Positions 1 to 7,341 of a stretch of 18,900 nucleotides of DNA are shown here, piece by piece. The translations under genes and the position numbers were made by a program. Under the pieces are notes generated by a model. It did no database searches and had not been told where the DNA came from. It was given only the letters and a program-made list of their open reading frames with translations. The stretch's first letter is position 1; every line of letters starts with the position of its first letter. Origin of the DNA: an uncultured Lachnospiraceae bacterium (lineage in GTDB: Bacteria > Bacillota > Clostridia > Lachnospirales > Lachnospiraceae); the NCBI GenBank assembly GCA_947178465.1, contig CAMWYL010000016.1, forward strand, positions 1-18,900. Reading direction: 5' to 3'.

Positions 1-644
1 TGGAAAACCAATTCGTATGTTGCAGAACCGCGAATGCCCATTTTCTTTTCCTTCGTTCCAAATGTGAATCCGGGTGTGCCTTTCTCCACAATAAAGCCGG
101 AAATGCCTCTGCTGCGCTGACTCTTATCCGTCATGGCAGTCACAAAATATGTATCCGCGTAAAAACCGTTTGTGATGAAAATTTTTGAGCCATTCAACAG
201 CCAATAGTCCCCCATATCAACAGCGGTTGTCTGCTGATTACCCAAATCACTTCCGGCTGACGGTTCTGTTACTGCAAAAGCACCTAATTTCTCGCCCTTC
301 AAAAGCGGTACAAGATATTTCTGTTTTTGTCCCTCTGTACCAAACTCCGATATCGGAAACGAGCCTAAAGAATGGTGGTCTGATAACATAACGGAAGTAG
401 TCGAACAATGTTTTGCCAATTCCTCAATTACGGCAATATAAGCAAGATAAGAGTGTCCTGCACCGCCGTATTCTTTTGGATAGCAAATTCCCATCATACC
501 TAATTCTGCCAATCTTTTTCTGTTTTCTTCAGGAAAGCGTTCCTGCTCGTCAATCTCTGCTGCCATTGGTGCAACCTCATTTACACCAAATTCATGAATC
601 ATGTCTATTACATTCTGTTCGTCCTCGCTAAATTTGAAATTCAT
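1..644 (-). CDS. Acyl-CoA dehydrogenase, C-terminal part cut off by window edge
   Basis: This gene encodes the N-terminal ~214 residues of an FAD-dependent acyl-CoA dehydrogenase, which oxidises an acyl-CoA to the trans-2-enoyl-CoA and passes electrons to electron-transfer flavoprotein. Family members have about 380 residues, so the C-terminal helical domain with the catalytic base lies outside the window. The family signature GAFAVTEPSAGSD is at residues 121-133, and NGSKIFITNG, a typical strand of the middle beta domain, is at 151-160. The start ATG (644-642) follows a strong GGGAGGT Shine-Dalgarno. The reading frame runs open to base 1. The gene is divergent from a LysR-type regulator, the usual layout for a regulator and its target. 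The closest relatives are probably short-chain (butyryl-CoA type) dehydrogenases of clostridia, but substrate length cannot be read from this half. Confidence 0.95.
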   Translation of the reverse strand, partial: MNFKFSEDEQNVIDMIHEFGVNEVAPMAAEIDEQERFPEENRKRLAELGMMGICYPKEYGGAGHSYLAYIAVIEELAKHCSTTSVMLSDHHSLGSFPISEFGTEGQKQKYLVPLLKGEKLGAFAVTEPSAGSDLGNQQTTAVDMGDYWLLNGSKIFITNGFYADTYFVTAMTDKSQRSRGISGFIVEKGTPGFTFGTKEKKMGIRGSATYELVF

Positions 645-689
645 ATGATACCTCCCGGAATTTAATTGCTATTTTCTGTCTGCCGTTTT

Positions 690-698
690 ATAATAGCA
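690..698 (-). promoter_or_regulatory. Probable extended -10 promoter of the acyl-CoA dehydrogenase gene
   Basis: Read on the - strand there is TGC followed by TATTAT, an extended -10 element, about 45 bases upstream of the dehydrogenase start codon. No good -35 hexamer is at the right spacing. The AAATTCGAT direct repeats lie 25-50 bases further upstream, as expected for sites bound by the divergent LysR-type regulator. Confidence 0.5.
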
Positions 699-724
699 CA
701 AGAAAAATGATTAAAAAATTCAAT

Positions 725-746
725 AAATTCGATTTCAAAATTCGAT
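725..746. repeat. Direct repeat AAATTCGAT x2 in the divergent intergenic region, candidate LysR operator
   Basis: AAATTCGAT occurs at 725-733 and again at 738-746, so the two copies are 13 bases apart from start to start, just over one helical turn. They lie between the divergent dehydrogenase and LysR genes and end about 28 bases before the LysR start codon. LysR-type regulators commonly bind such intergenic sites and regulate both flanking genes. Binding here is inferred, not shown. Confidence 0.4.
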
Positions 747-774
747 ATTTTCAATGTATTAAGGAGAAATGCAA

Positions 775-1665
775 ATGAATACAAAGAATTTGGTCACATT
801 TAAAGCAATACTCGAAACAGGGAGTTTTCAAAAAGCAGCGGATAAATTGAACTATACGCAGTCTACGGTAACCTTCCAGATAAAGCAGCTTGAAGAAGAA
901 CTCTCTCTAAAACTGTTTGAGAAAATCGGCAGAAGAATGGAACTAACGCAGGCGGGTAAAGATATTCTCCCTTATATTGATACGATTTTACAAGGGGCAG
1001 AACAAATCAGCAACTATGGAAAAAGCCTGTCTGAAATTACCGGCTCGCTTAAGCTGGCAATTCCCGACTCTATTCTGATATATACCATGCAGCCGTTCAT
1101 GCAGGCATTTTTACATGAAGCCCCAAATGTGCAGCTTGTCATTAATTCCATACAATCCGGCGAAATCAATCAAGCCGTCATGGACGGAAGTGCGGACATC
1201 GGTATCAACTGTGAAAAAGAATATTATCCTGACAGCATTGTGCACAATAGATTGGGAACTTATAAGATACTTCTTGTCGCCTCGCCTTTTACCGATAGCA
1301 GTTTGCTTGATTTTATGACGCCGCACCAACGCAAACCGTTTAGCCTGATCTGTAATGAACCGGACGGATATTATCAATTGGAAATGAATAAATACCTTGC
1401 GAAAAAAGATATTGTTTTGAATCCTTACATGAAAGTGCAGAGTATTGAGGCGGTAAAAAGATGTGTTATGAATAATCTGGGAATTGCAGTTGTCCCCGGC
1501 TATTCTGTTGTGGAAGAATTGAAGAACGGTTCTTTAATGCCTGTCAGAACGGAACTTGATGATATAACATATCACTCCATTTACGTTTATCACAAGAACA
1601 AGTGGATAAGTCCGCAAATGGAGTTGGCGTTGAATTTGTTAAAAAAGCATGTAGCGGTACCTTGA
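775..1665 (+). CDS. LysR-type transcriptional regulator
   Basis: This is a LysR-family regulator of 296 residues, the usual family length. The winged helix-turn-helix is in the first ~60 residues (LETGSFQKAADKLNYTQSTV, then IKQLEEELSLKLFEK), and it is followed by a linker helix and a periplasmic-binding-protein-like effector domain from about residue 90 to the end. Start choice: AAGGAG at 761-766 is 8 bases from the ATG at 775 but only 2 bases from an earlier in-frame ATG at 769, so 775 is preferred. It is transcribed divergently from the acyl-CoA dehydrogenase gene, suggesting that it controls that gene and probably itself. The inducer is unknown; a CoA ester or carboxylate would fit the neighbour, but nothing in the sequence shows it. 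Confidence 0.93.
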   Translation: MNTKNLVTFKAILETGSFQKAADKLNYTQSTVTFQIKQLEEELSLKLFEKIGRRMELTQAGKDILPYIDTILQGAEQISNYGKSLSEITGSLKLAIPDSILIYTMQPFMQAFLHEAPNVQLVINSIQSGEINQAVMDGSADIGINCEKEYYPDSIVHNRLGTYKILLVASPFTDSSLLDFMTPHQRKPFSLICNEPDGYYQLEMNKYLAKKDIVLNPYMKVQSIEAVKRCVMNNLGIAVVPGYSVVEELKNGSLMPVRTELDDITYHSIYVYHKNKWISPQMELALNLLKKHVAVP

Positions 1666-1722
1666 CATAATCTCAATAAATCCATTTTTACATACATGCT
1701 TCGAAATCCGAAAATTGTGTGT

Positions 1723-1728
1723 TATAAT
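1723..1728 (+). promoter_or_regulatory. -10 box (TATAAT) for the DUF4317-like gene
   Basis: A perfect TATAAT lies 41 bases upstream of the start codon at 1770. The -35 region at about 1700-1705 (TTCGAA) is poor. A 9-bp inverted repeat (AAGCATGTA at 1645-1653, TACATGCTT at 1693-1701) reaches the -35 region and might be an operator, but its arms are 39 bases apart. Confidence 0.5.
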
Positions 1729-1769
1729 GCTTAAATGAAGTACAGCGATTTACCGAACGGAGGATGATT

Positions 1770-3077
1770 ATGTTAAGAAATAAGGATATTTTAGAACTGA
1801 AACGGCGTTTCAAAAAGGAGGCATGTACGTTTACCAGAATGTGCGGCTGCTATGTCGATTCCAACAAGAACAAGGTGGTTGAGCTCAACGAAAGCTTCCT
1901 CAATCTTGAGGATGAAGAATTTTATAAGTATCTTGAGATTGCCAAGAAGGCGCTCTCCGGAACCATTGGAAACAACCTGCTGGAGCTGAAATTTGCAAAA
2001 GAGGAAGAGGAATCGGGCGGAAAACAGCAGTATCTTCTCGGGCTGCGTGAGAGCGGACTGCGCAATCCCGACCTGCTGGAGCATCTGTATGATATGATTA
2101 TAGACAATTACGATTATGTCGGAAATTACCTTATTCTGATATTTCATGACGTATATGATATCATCACCAAGACCAATGACGATTTAAAAATCGACGAATC
2201 GGAGGAGGTTTTTCAATATCTGTTGTGCGCCATCTGCCCCGTGAATCTCTCCAAGCCCGGGCTTGGCTATCGGGAGGACGAGAATCGAATCGGCGTACGC
2301 ATTCAGGACAGAGTGGTCGGAATGCCGGACGTCGGCTTTCTGTTCCCCAGCTTTTCAGAGCGTTCAGCGGACGTTCATTCCCTTACATACTATGTACGCG
2401 ACGCGAAGGACTCGCATCGTGATTTTGTTGAAGCTGCGCTTGGCTGTGGCTCCAAACGCACGGCGACAGAGGAGCAGAATACCTTCCACAGCATTGTTAA
2501 AACCGCGCTTGCGCCGATTATTGAGAAGAGTGATGACGTTCTGATACAGATTCAGGAAAGCCTGAATGATTTGGCGGAGGAACACGAAGCAGAGATGGAA
2601 GATTTGGTGATTGTGGAGCCGGAGGAATTTACCCTGACCACACAGATTATCAAAGATGTTCTTTCCAAGAACGATGTTCCTGATGCTGCGGTTGCCATGA
2701 TAGAGGAGCAGTTTACTGAGGAGTTTCAGGACAAGCTGCCTGTCGTCAAAAACCTTGTCGATGAGAAGGCACTTGAGAAGAATAATAAGGAAAAGAAAGA
2801 GATAAAGCTTTTGGAGGAGGTTGCGACTCTCAAGCAGGAATTAGCGGAGACCAAGCAGGAAAATCAAGAAAAGGCGGAACAGATTGAGACGCTTATCAGC
2901 ATGGAGGCTCCTGTAAATCCTACGGATGCCGACCATTGGGTTGAGGTGTTTCTGCGCATGAAGCCGGACAAAGCCGAGCATGTGAAGGCACAGACGATTG
3001 ACGGGCAGAAGTATCTGCTGATTCCGATCGAGGAGGATGAGTCGATTAATCTGAACGGAGTGGAGACGACGGTTTAA
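1770..3077 (+). CDS. DUF4317-family protein of unknown function
   Basis: I recognise this 435-residue protein as the DUF4317 type, frequent in Lachnospiraceae and related gut Firmicutes; no function is established. It begins MLRNKDILELKRRFKKE and includes a conserved-looking MCGCYVD segment (about residues 24-30). It has no signal peptide or membrane segment, so it should be cytosolic. The region from about 333 to 378 is highly charged, rich in Glu and Lys, and likely forms a coiled coil; a short globular C-terminus follows (PTDADHWVEVFLRMKP). Start choice: GGAGG at 1759-1763 is 6 bases from the ATG at 1770, while the in-frame ATG at 1764 touches the Shine-Dalgarno and is unlikely to be used. 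It stands alone, with its own promoter and a hairpin after the stop. Confidence 0.85.
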   Translation: MLRNKDILELKRRFKKEACTFTRMCGCYVDSNKNKVVELNESFLNLEDEEFYKYLEIAKKALSGTIGNNLLELKFAKEEEESGGKQQYLLGLRESGLRNPDLLEHLYDMIIDNYDYVGNYLILIFHDVYDIITKTNDDLKIDESEEVFQYLLCAICPVNLSKPGLGYREDENRIGVRIQDRVVGMPDVGFLFPSFSERSADVHSLTYYVRDAKDSHRDFVEAALGCGSKRTATEEQNTFHSIVKTALAPIIEKSDDVLIQIQESLNDLAEEHEAEMEDLVIVEPEEFTLTTQIIKDVLSKNDVPDAAVAMIEEQFTEEFQDKLPVVKNLVDEKALEKNNKEKKEIKLLEEVATLKQELAETKQENQEKAEQIETLISMEAPVNPTDADHWVEVFLRMKPDKAEHVKAQTIDGQKYLLIPIEEDESINLNGVETTV

Positions 3078-3088
3078 GAAGAGAAGCC

Positions 3089-3146
3089 GACAGACGAAGA
3101 AACGAGTACGAATGTCCAATTACGTACCTCGTTTCTTCTGTTTGTC
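3089..3146 (+). terminator. Long hairpin after the DUF4317-like gene
   Basis: GACAGACGAAGAAACGAG (3089-3106) pairs with 3128-3146 over 18 bases with one bulge and one G-T wobble. An inner TACG/CGTA pairing (3107-3110 with 3123-3126) closes a 12-base loop. It begins 11 bases after the stop codon. No U-run follows on either strand, so it is an atypical intrinsic terminator. It may instead act as a 3' stabilising structure or stop transcription from both sides between the converging genes. Confidence 0.55.
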
Positions 3147-3225
3147 AGCTCACGTAAATGCCTTAACATCATTTGTTTATCACGCCTAAATTGATAATAT
3201 CAATATAAAGTATTGCCCGGAAGAG

Positions 3226-3871
3226 TTACAAACGGACATGTACAAAATAATGAATACCTGTTGTATGTTTTTCTTTCCGAACATAATTCTGCACTTTATT
3301 CAAAGAAACGATTTTGAACCTCCCCAACAGTTCCTCTATGTCTAATTCGTTCACATAACAGTGCGGAATTCCCGCTTCGCTTCCTTCTGTCGGTATCATG
3401 GTAAAGCCATCCGTGGTTTTTTCCTCATGAAATTTTACATTATCCTTTGAGTTGAATGTGATATACGCTTCCCCATTCTTTCTCAACACTCTTTCTATCT
3501 CGCTGACCGCTTTCCGCATTCCCGCATAGTCCGTGTGATAAATCGTGTGAAAACAAATCACACAGTCAAACGATTCATCCTCATATGGCAATTGCACCAT
3601 GTCACATATTCTCGCATCAACAGCTACATTGAACTTCTCCGCTGTCTGTTTTATTAATTCAATACTGCTGGGGGGCATAATCTGCCGCGCTTACCTGAAA
3701 ACCGTTTTCAGCAAAGGAAAAAGCATGTCTTCCCTTACCGGCACCAATGTCCAAAACGGAATGAAATTTTTCCTTCCACTGCACTGCAACCGGTAAAAAC
3801 TCCTCTGAAATCGTGAGCCATGAATCCGAGGTAACCTTTGTCCAATCCCATCCCTTATGTTCTACTTTCAT
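3226..3871 (-). pseudogene. Class I SAM-dependent methyltransferase, frameshifted in a C6 run
   Basis: Two overlapping frames together make one methyltransferase of about 215 residues. The first begins at the ATG at 3871-3869, preceded by AAGGAGG at 6 bases, and carries SAM-binding motif I (VLDIGAGKGRHAF, Asp at about residue 41). It runs into stop shortly after AADYAPQQY. The second frame continues naturally from SSIELIKQTAEKF, with the motif-II/III-like region ICDMVQLPYEDESFDCVICF and a motif IV-V region (IERVLRKNGEAYITF). The junction is the run of six C (G3670-G3675 on the + strand): with five C the protein reads DYAPSSIE without a break. This could be a true inactivating mutation, a phase-variable tract or a sequencing error. 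The second frame also has an ATG at 3678, but that fragment would lack motif I. The substrate is unknown. Confidence 0.85.
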
Positions 3872-4231
3872 TGTAATCCTCCTTTTCAATTCTGCCTAAA
3901 CTTCTTATCGTAGCATAATCCTGCAGAACAGCTGCTTCCAGGTTATGTTCATTATAATAAAAGTCCGGGATGATTACTTGATTTTTTGAGTAAATTGCAG
4001 CTGTCACAACAAAAATGATATGACCCCTTCCGGACAGACAATTCACAGCCACATGATATGAATTAAGAAAAATGATTTTATAAGATATGCCATTTTGTGA
4101 TATGAAAGGCTGAAATAATACAATTCTACTGCCGTTCTACCTCTGTAACATATAATTCTCCTGCTATTCGGTTGCTTTTTAGAGGACATAGAGCGAAAAT
4201 AGTTTTAGAAAAAGAGCGGGAGGAACAACGG
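3872..4231. other. Gene-free divergent region between the methyltransferase and the XRE regulator
   Basis: This AT-rich 360-base stretch holds no convincing gene. On the - strand ATTATA at 3951-3956 (TATAAT when read in that direction) is a candidate -10 for the methyltransferase. On the + strand TATAAT at 4151-4156 is a candidate -10 for the XRE regulator; neither has a good -35. A 65-codon open frame on the - strand (4052-3855) matches no family I recognise and runs across the methyltransferase ribosome-binding site and start codon, so it is not called as a gene. Confidence 0.5.
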
Positions 4232-4990
4232 ATGTTCAATATTGATAAACAAAAATTTGGCACATTTATAGCCATGCTTCGTAAAGAAAAAGGTATTACC
4301 CAAAAGGAGTTGGCGGAACAACTTTTTATATCTGATAAAGCTGTAAGCAAATGGGAAACTGCCACAAGTGTCCCTAGCATAGAATTGTTAATACCATTAG
4401 CAAATCTATTGGGAGTTACTGTAACAGAGTTGTTGATGTGTCAGCGCATGGAGCAAGACAACGCACTGAGTACAACACAAGTTGAACAAGTTGTGAAAGC
4501 TGCGATTTCGTATTCAGAAGAAGAACAGACACGGGCTTATCATAACAAAGGTAAATGGGGACTTATATGTATATTCTCTTTCATTATTGCTTGCCTTGAA
4601 ATAACGTTTTGTTATATGAGTGGGTGCATAACTACCGGACTAATAGTATCTATGATCTTGGGAGCAACTATTGGAATATATTTTTGTTTCTTTGCAAAGG
4701 AAAAGCTGCCAACCTATTATGACGAAAACCATATTTGTGTATATACGGACGGATTGTTTGAAATGAATTTACCCGGAATTTCATTTAACAATAGCAACTG
4801 GGGAAAAATATTGAAAGTCGGACGTATTTGGGCTGTAACACTAATGTTGGTATATCCGATAATCAGCTATATAGAAACTTTATTTTTTACGGGAATTTGG
4901 AGGGATATCGTTGACCTGTTTCTTGACTTGTTTCTTACTTTAGGAGGCTTCTTCATTCCAATTTATATTATTGGAAAAAAATACAAATAA
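4232..4990 (+). CDS. XRE-family DNA-binding protein with four predicted membrane segments
   Basis: This 252-residue protein has an N-terminal Cro/C1-type helix-turn-helix (about residues 6-67, with ITQKELAEQLFISDKAVSKW as the core). Predicted membrane segments follow at about 109-129, 132-153, 199-219 and 228-248. Between the second and third pairs lies a soluble loop (YYDENHICVYTDG, then MNLPGISFNNSNW) that I recognise from other membrane-bound XRE regulators of Firmicutes. The layout suggests a repressor held at the membrane that may respond to an envelope signal, but no ligand is known. Start choice: GGGAGG at 4218-4223 is 8 bases from the ATG at 4232; the open frame extends further upstream, but there is no suitable ribosome-binding site there. 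The gene is convergent with the small membrane-protein gene. Confidence 0.88.
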   Translation: MFNIDKQKFGTFIAMLRKEKGITQKELAEQLFISDKAVSKWETATSVPSIELLIPLANLLGVTVTELLMCQRMEQDNALSTTQVEQVVKAAISYSEEEQTRAYHNKGKWGLICIFSFIIACLEITFCYMSGCITTGLIVSMILGATIGIYFCFFAKEKLPTYYDENHICVYTDGLFEMNLPGISFNNSNWGKILKVGRIWAVTLMLVYPIISYIETLFFTGIWRDIVDLFLDLFLTLGGFFIPIYIIGKKYK

Positions 4991-5019
4991 AGGTATCCTG
5001 AGGCTGTCGCAACAAGCTC

Positions 5020-5610
5020 CTATCCGTCGTTTTCTACGGAATAAGGACGCAGGTCAATACCGGAATACCCTCCCGCATAAGAAAAATTGTACGAAGGTCG
5101 TGCCGATTCTACAATATTTTCACGCTGCTTAAAAAGAACCGCTTCACTTAGCGCATAGACAGAAAAAACAACAGCAAAAAGAATTGCCGCTATGACCTTT
5201 TTATAGCAGGCAGCGCCCGTTGGCTCCACGCCTGTCTTTTTTGCCGACAGACGCTCTCCCACTGCAAATCCCCAAATGAAGACAAAATCATAAAACAGAT
5301 TCCAAAGCAGCATCGAATGCCACAGATCAAGCCCGAATATCTGCATGTCACTCCCATAAATGGCAAAGCTGAATAAATGAAGGCTCCGGAAGCCAATTAA
5401 TAACACTACTAAGTCACCGGTTGAATTTTGCACGTTACATATTCCCACATTCAGCAAATACCATATAAGCGGCAGAATTAGCGGCACATAAAGCCCTCTC
5501 CTGTCGGACGGTTTACGAGGACGCTTTGCTTTCGTAATCACATACCTGTATCCGCACATTATCACAAAGCAGGAAATTAACAGAATCAGAACACGCAAAT
5601 ATACCGACAT
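5020..5610 (-). CDS. Hypothetical membrane protein with about five membrane segments
   Basis: I do not recognise this 196-residue protein. Hydrophobic stretches at about residues 1-23, 41-60, 66-86, 98-117 and 139-160 suggest five membrane helices, and a short polar C-terminal tail is rich in Tyr and Ser (YNFSYAGGYSGIDLRPY). A basic loop (KAKRPRKPSDRR, about 27-38) after the first helix suggests that this loop is cytoplasmic. The start ATG (5610-5608) follows a CGGAGAG ribosome-binding site with short spacing. It stands alone on its strand; the decayed permease fragment lies about 60 bases upstream in the same direction and may once have belonged to the same operon. No function can be assigned. 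Confidence 0.7.
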   Translation of the reverse strand: MSVYLRVLILLISCFVIMCGYRYVITKAKRPRKPSDRRGLYVPLILPLIWYLLNVGICNVQNSTGDLVVLLIGFRSLHLFSFAIYGSDMQIFGLDLWHSMLLWNLFYDFVFIWGFAVGERLSAKKTGVEPTGAACYKKVIAAILFAVVFSVYALSEAVLFKQRENIVESARPSYNFSYAGGYSGIDLRPYSVENDG

Positions 5611-5668
5611 ATACTCTCCGATGATAATACTGAAAAGTAACGGAAGGCTCCATCCTTTTTTACTTACC

Positions 5669-5825
5669 CTATTCCCTATTCTTCAGCACTTCCGCCGGGG
5701 TGATTCGCTTTCATTTCCGGACAAGAAGTACGTTTACGGCAAAATACATCGCCATCACGTCCGCAAAAATCCGTCAATGAAATATCATAATTCTTAACAG
5801 ACCTCGCATAATATAGACTAAAGAC
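5669..5825 (-). pseudogene. Decayed C-terminal fragment resembling an ABC-transporter (FtsX-like) permease
   Basis: Read on the - strand, one frame gives IFADVMAMYFAVNVLLVRK, then a TGA stop (5713-5711), then KRITPAEVLKNRE and a TAG stop (5671-5669). A hydrophobic helix, a basic stretch and a xxITPAEVLK ending are typical of the C-terminus of FtsX-like permeases of MacB- and BceB-type exporters. A neighbouring frame just upstream reads YARSVKNYDISLTD and could join it through a frameshift near 5772. The fragment is short, interrupted by a stop and has no start codon, so it is a remnant rather than a gene. Its upstream end runs into the region just before the TspO gene. The identification rests on pattern recognition of a short stretch. 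Confidence 0.5.
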
Positions 5826-5847
5826 ATTCAAAATGCGGATTGGAAAT

Positions 5848-6312
5848 ATGAATATAAAAGATAAAAGCACCTTTATCCTTGCCCTGCTTATCCCCATTGC
5901 AGTCGGAACGCTCTCCGCGCTCTTTAGCGGAACCATGGAACTATACACCCAAATAAACAAACCGGCGCTTGCGCCTCCCGGCTTTCTTTTCCCGATTGTA
6001 TGGACAGTCCTCTACATTCTTATGGGGATATCCTCATATATTATTTTCGCGTCCGATGCCCCCGGCAAAACCCGGGCGTTAAATATTTATGCCCTCCAGT
6101 TATTTTTTAACTTCTTCTGGAGTATCCTTTTTTTCAGATTTCATTGGTATTTTATTTCTTTTCTGTGGCTGCTTGCGATGATTATTTTAATTCTGATCAT
6201 GATAAACGCGTTCTATAAAATCAAGCCGCTTGCCGCATACTTACAGATACCGTATTTATTATGGTGCGTGTTTGCCGCATACCTGAATTATATGATTTAC
6301 AAATTAAATTAA
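5848..6312 (+). CDS. TspO/MBR-family membrane protein
   Basis: This is a 154-residue protein with five membrane helices, matching the TspO/MBR (translocator protein, tryptophan-rich sensory protein) family in length and motifs. Visible family features are INKPALAPPGFLFPIVWTVL (about 36-55) followed by YILMGIS, the FFNFFWSILFF helix (about 86-96), and the C-terminal PYLLWCVFAAYLNY (about 135-148). Family members bind porphyrins or cholesterol-like ligands, and in bacteria they have been linked to tetrapyrrole and stress signalling; the bacterial role remains debated. Start choice: the ATG at 5848 gives the usual short N-terminus, but an ATG at 5833 is in frame and neither has a strong ribosome-binding site. 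It is convergent with the NADAR gene, with only 13 bases between the stops. Confidence 0.92.
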   Translation: MNIKDKSTFILALLIPIAVGTLSALFSGTMELYTQINKPALAPPGFLFPIVWTVLYILMGISSYIIFASDAPGKTRALNIYALQLFFNFFWSILFFRFHWYFISFLWLLAMIILILIMINAFYKIKPLAAYLQIPYLLWCVFAAYLNYMIYKLN

Positions 6313-6325
6313 GGAAACGCTCCCC

Positions 6326-6805
6326 TTATTTCAATGCGCTCCGCACAAACATCAGAGAAAAGCCTAACAGATTCTGCCCCTCCCACTTATGCATGTCCAA
6401 GCGCCTGTCGTCCTTCATGGATAAGCCGATTCCCCAGATTTTATCCTGAACGGCGCACTCTGCCAAAATATCCTGCTGCGTCGCAAGGAGCTTCTCCTTC
6501 AACGCCCTATTTTGACGAAACTTTTCCAGAAGCCCCTGATATATGATGATCTGACGCAGTCCGTTCCAAATCAAATCATCATAGTTCCTTACCGCGCGCC
6601 CCAGGGCTTTGATTTTTCCAACGTCTGATATTGCCAAAATCTGACGCGCGATATCCTCGTCCCCAAAGAGCACCGCCTTTTGATACATCATATACTGCTC
6701 CATGGAAGAATACTTTATGCCGTCTATCTCAAAATCAGAGAGATACCAATTGCTCAGGTACCCGTTGATTTCATCCGGATTGTGAAAACATATTATCTGT
6801 CTCAT
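6326..6805 (-). CDS. NADAR-family protein (DUF1768, YbiA-like), probable ADP-ribose hydrolase
   Basis: This 159-residue protein matches the NADAR/DUF1768 (YbiA-like) family along its whole length. Visible family features are GYLSNWY near the N-terminus, SSMEQYMMYQKA with the conserved Glu (about residue 36), the KALGR motif (about 66-70), KFRQNRALKEKLLAT (about 95-109) and the C-terminal WEGQNLLGFSLMFVR (about 141-155). NADAR enzymes have been shown to remove ADP-ribose from guanine bases and to act as antitoxins beside some DarT-type toxins; others are housekeeping-like. Start choice: the ATG at 6805 is 11 bases from AAAGGAG; an upstream in-frame GTG overlaps that site. It lies 68 bases downstream of an ADP-ribosyltransferase-like gene on the same strand, with no terminator seen between them. 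Confidence 0.9.
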   Translation of the reverse strand: MRQIICFHNPDEINGYLSNWYLSDFEIDGIKYSSMEQYMMYQKAVLFGDEDIARQILAISDVGKIKALGRAVRNYDDLIWNGLRQIIIYQGLLEKFRQNRALKEKLLATQQDILAECAVQDKIWGIGLSMKDDRRLDMHKWEGQNLLGFSLMFVRSALK

Positions 6806-6873
6806 ATTTTTAAACACTCCTTTCGCAAAGTTCTGTAAACCTGTCTGCGTCCTATCCTGAAAATTCCAATTAC

Positions 6874-7227
6874 TTAAGCTTTCTGCTCCTCGGAAAATTC
6901 GCTTATTACCTGTATTTTCCCTATGATATGCCGGTTAAAGGTATCCAGTTCCTCTGCCGGAACCCATAATTCCTGATGATAGCTGCCGCCGACAACCTGA
7001 ACCTCAAACTGTGCAGAGTATTCGTCATCAATTTCAAACTTTGTCACATAGCCCTTGTGGTCGCTGTTATATGTTACATTCCACTGCGCCGCAATCTCCG
7101 TCGCATAATTTTCATTTAATACCGGATAAAAAATCGGCTGCTCCGGCAGTCTTGGCGGATATTTTGTGAACCCACTCTCCTCGATCAGCTCCAGTTCCTT
7201 CGTTCCCACAGGTCTGTATAATACCAT
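6874..7227 (-). CDS. Small ADP-ribosyltransferase-like protein (crystallin J1-type annotation in homologues)
   Basis: This is a 117-residue cytosolic protein without signal peptide or membrane segment. I recognise the family from many Firmicutes, where it is usually labelled 'ADP-ribosylation/crystallin J1', without a proven activity. Its layout is reminiscent of a minimal ADP-ribosyltransferase fold: VLYRPVGTKELELIEESGF (2-20), where Arg5 would replace the first His/Arg; IFYPVLNENYATEIAAQW (32-49), with Tyr34; and HQELWVPAEEL (84-94), where Glu86 would be the catalytic Glu. This assignment of residues is inference. Start choice: the ATG at 7227 follows GAGG at 9 bases, and the upstream extension of the frame runs into the ileS terminator. 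It probably shares a transcript with the NADAR gene. Confidence 0.75.
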   Translation of the reverse strand: MVLYRPVGTKELELIEESGFTKYPPRLPEQPIFYPVLNENYATEIAAQWNVTYNSDHKGYVTKFEIDDEYSAQFEVQVVGGSYHQELWVPAEELDTFNRHIIGKIQVISEFSEEQKA

Positions 7228-7274
7228 TCTTCTCTTCCTCACTTTCCGCCCCGCATCAGACACTTTCCTAAGAG

Positions 7275-7327
7275 AAAAAGCCCATCGGATTTCCACCACA
7301 ACACCGTGGAACCCCGACAGGCTTTTT
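7275..7327 (-). terminator. Intrinsic terminator of ileS
   Basis: AAAAAGCC (7275-7282) pairs with GGCTTTTT (7320-7327), and the inner TTCCAC/GTGGAA and TCGG/CCGA segments extend the stem, giving a long GC-rich hairpin with a T-run on each side. It lies 14 bases past the ileS stop on the - strand and insulates the ADP-ribose-related pair from ileS transcription. The symmetric runs of A and T mean it could also work on the + strand. Confidence 0.85.
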
Positions 7328-7341
7328 ATTATTTCATATCT

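Noticed and set aside
185..631. Two short + strand open frames (68 and 72 codons)
   Set aside because: They are opposite the acyl-CoA dehydrogenase reading frame, which is clearly the real gene.
3191..3203. Short palindrome TTGAT-AAT-ATCAA between converging genes
   Set aside because: The five-base arms in AT-rich DNA are too weak to call an operator or terminator.
3855..4052. 65-codon open frame on the - strand upstream of the methyltransferase
   Set aside because: It overlaps the methyltransferase ribosome-binding site and start in another frame, has no own ribosome-binding site, and I recognise no family.
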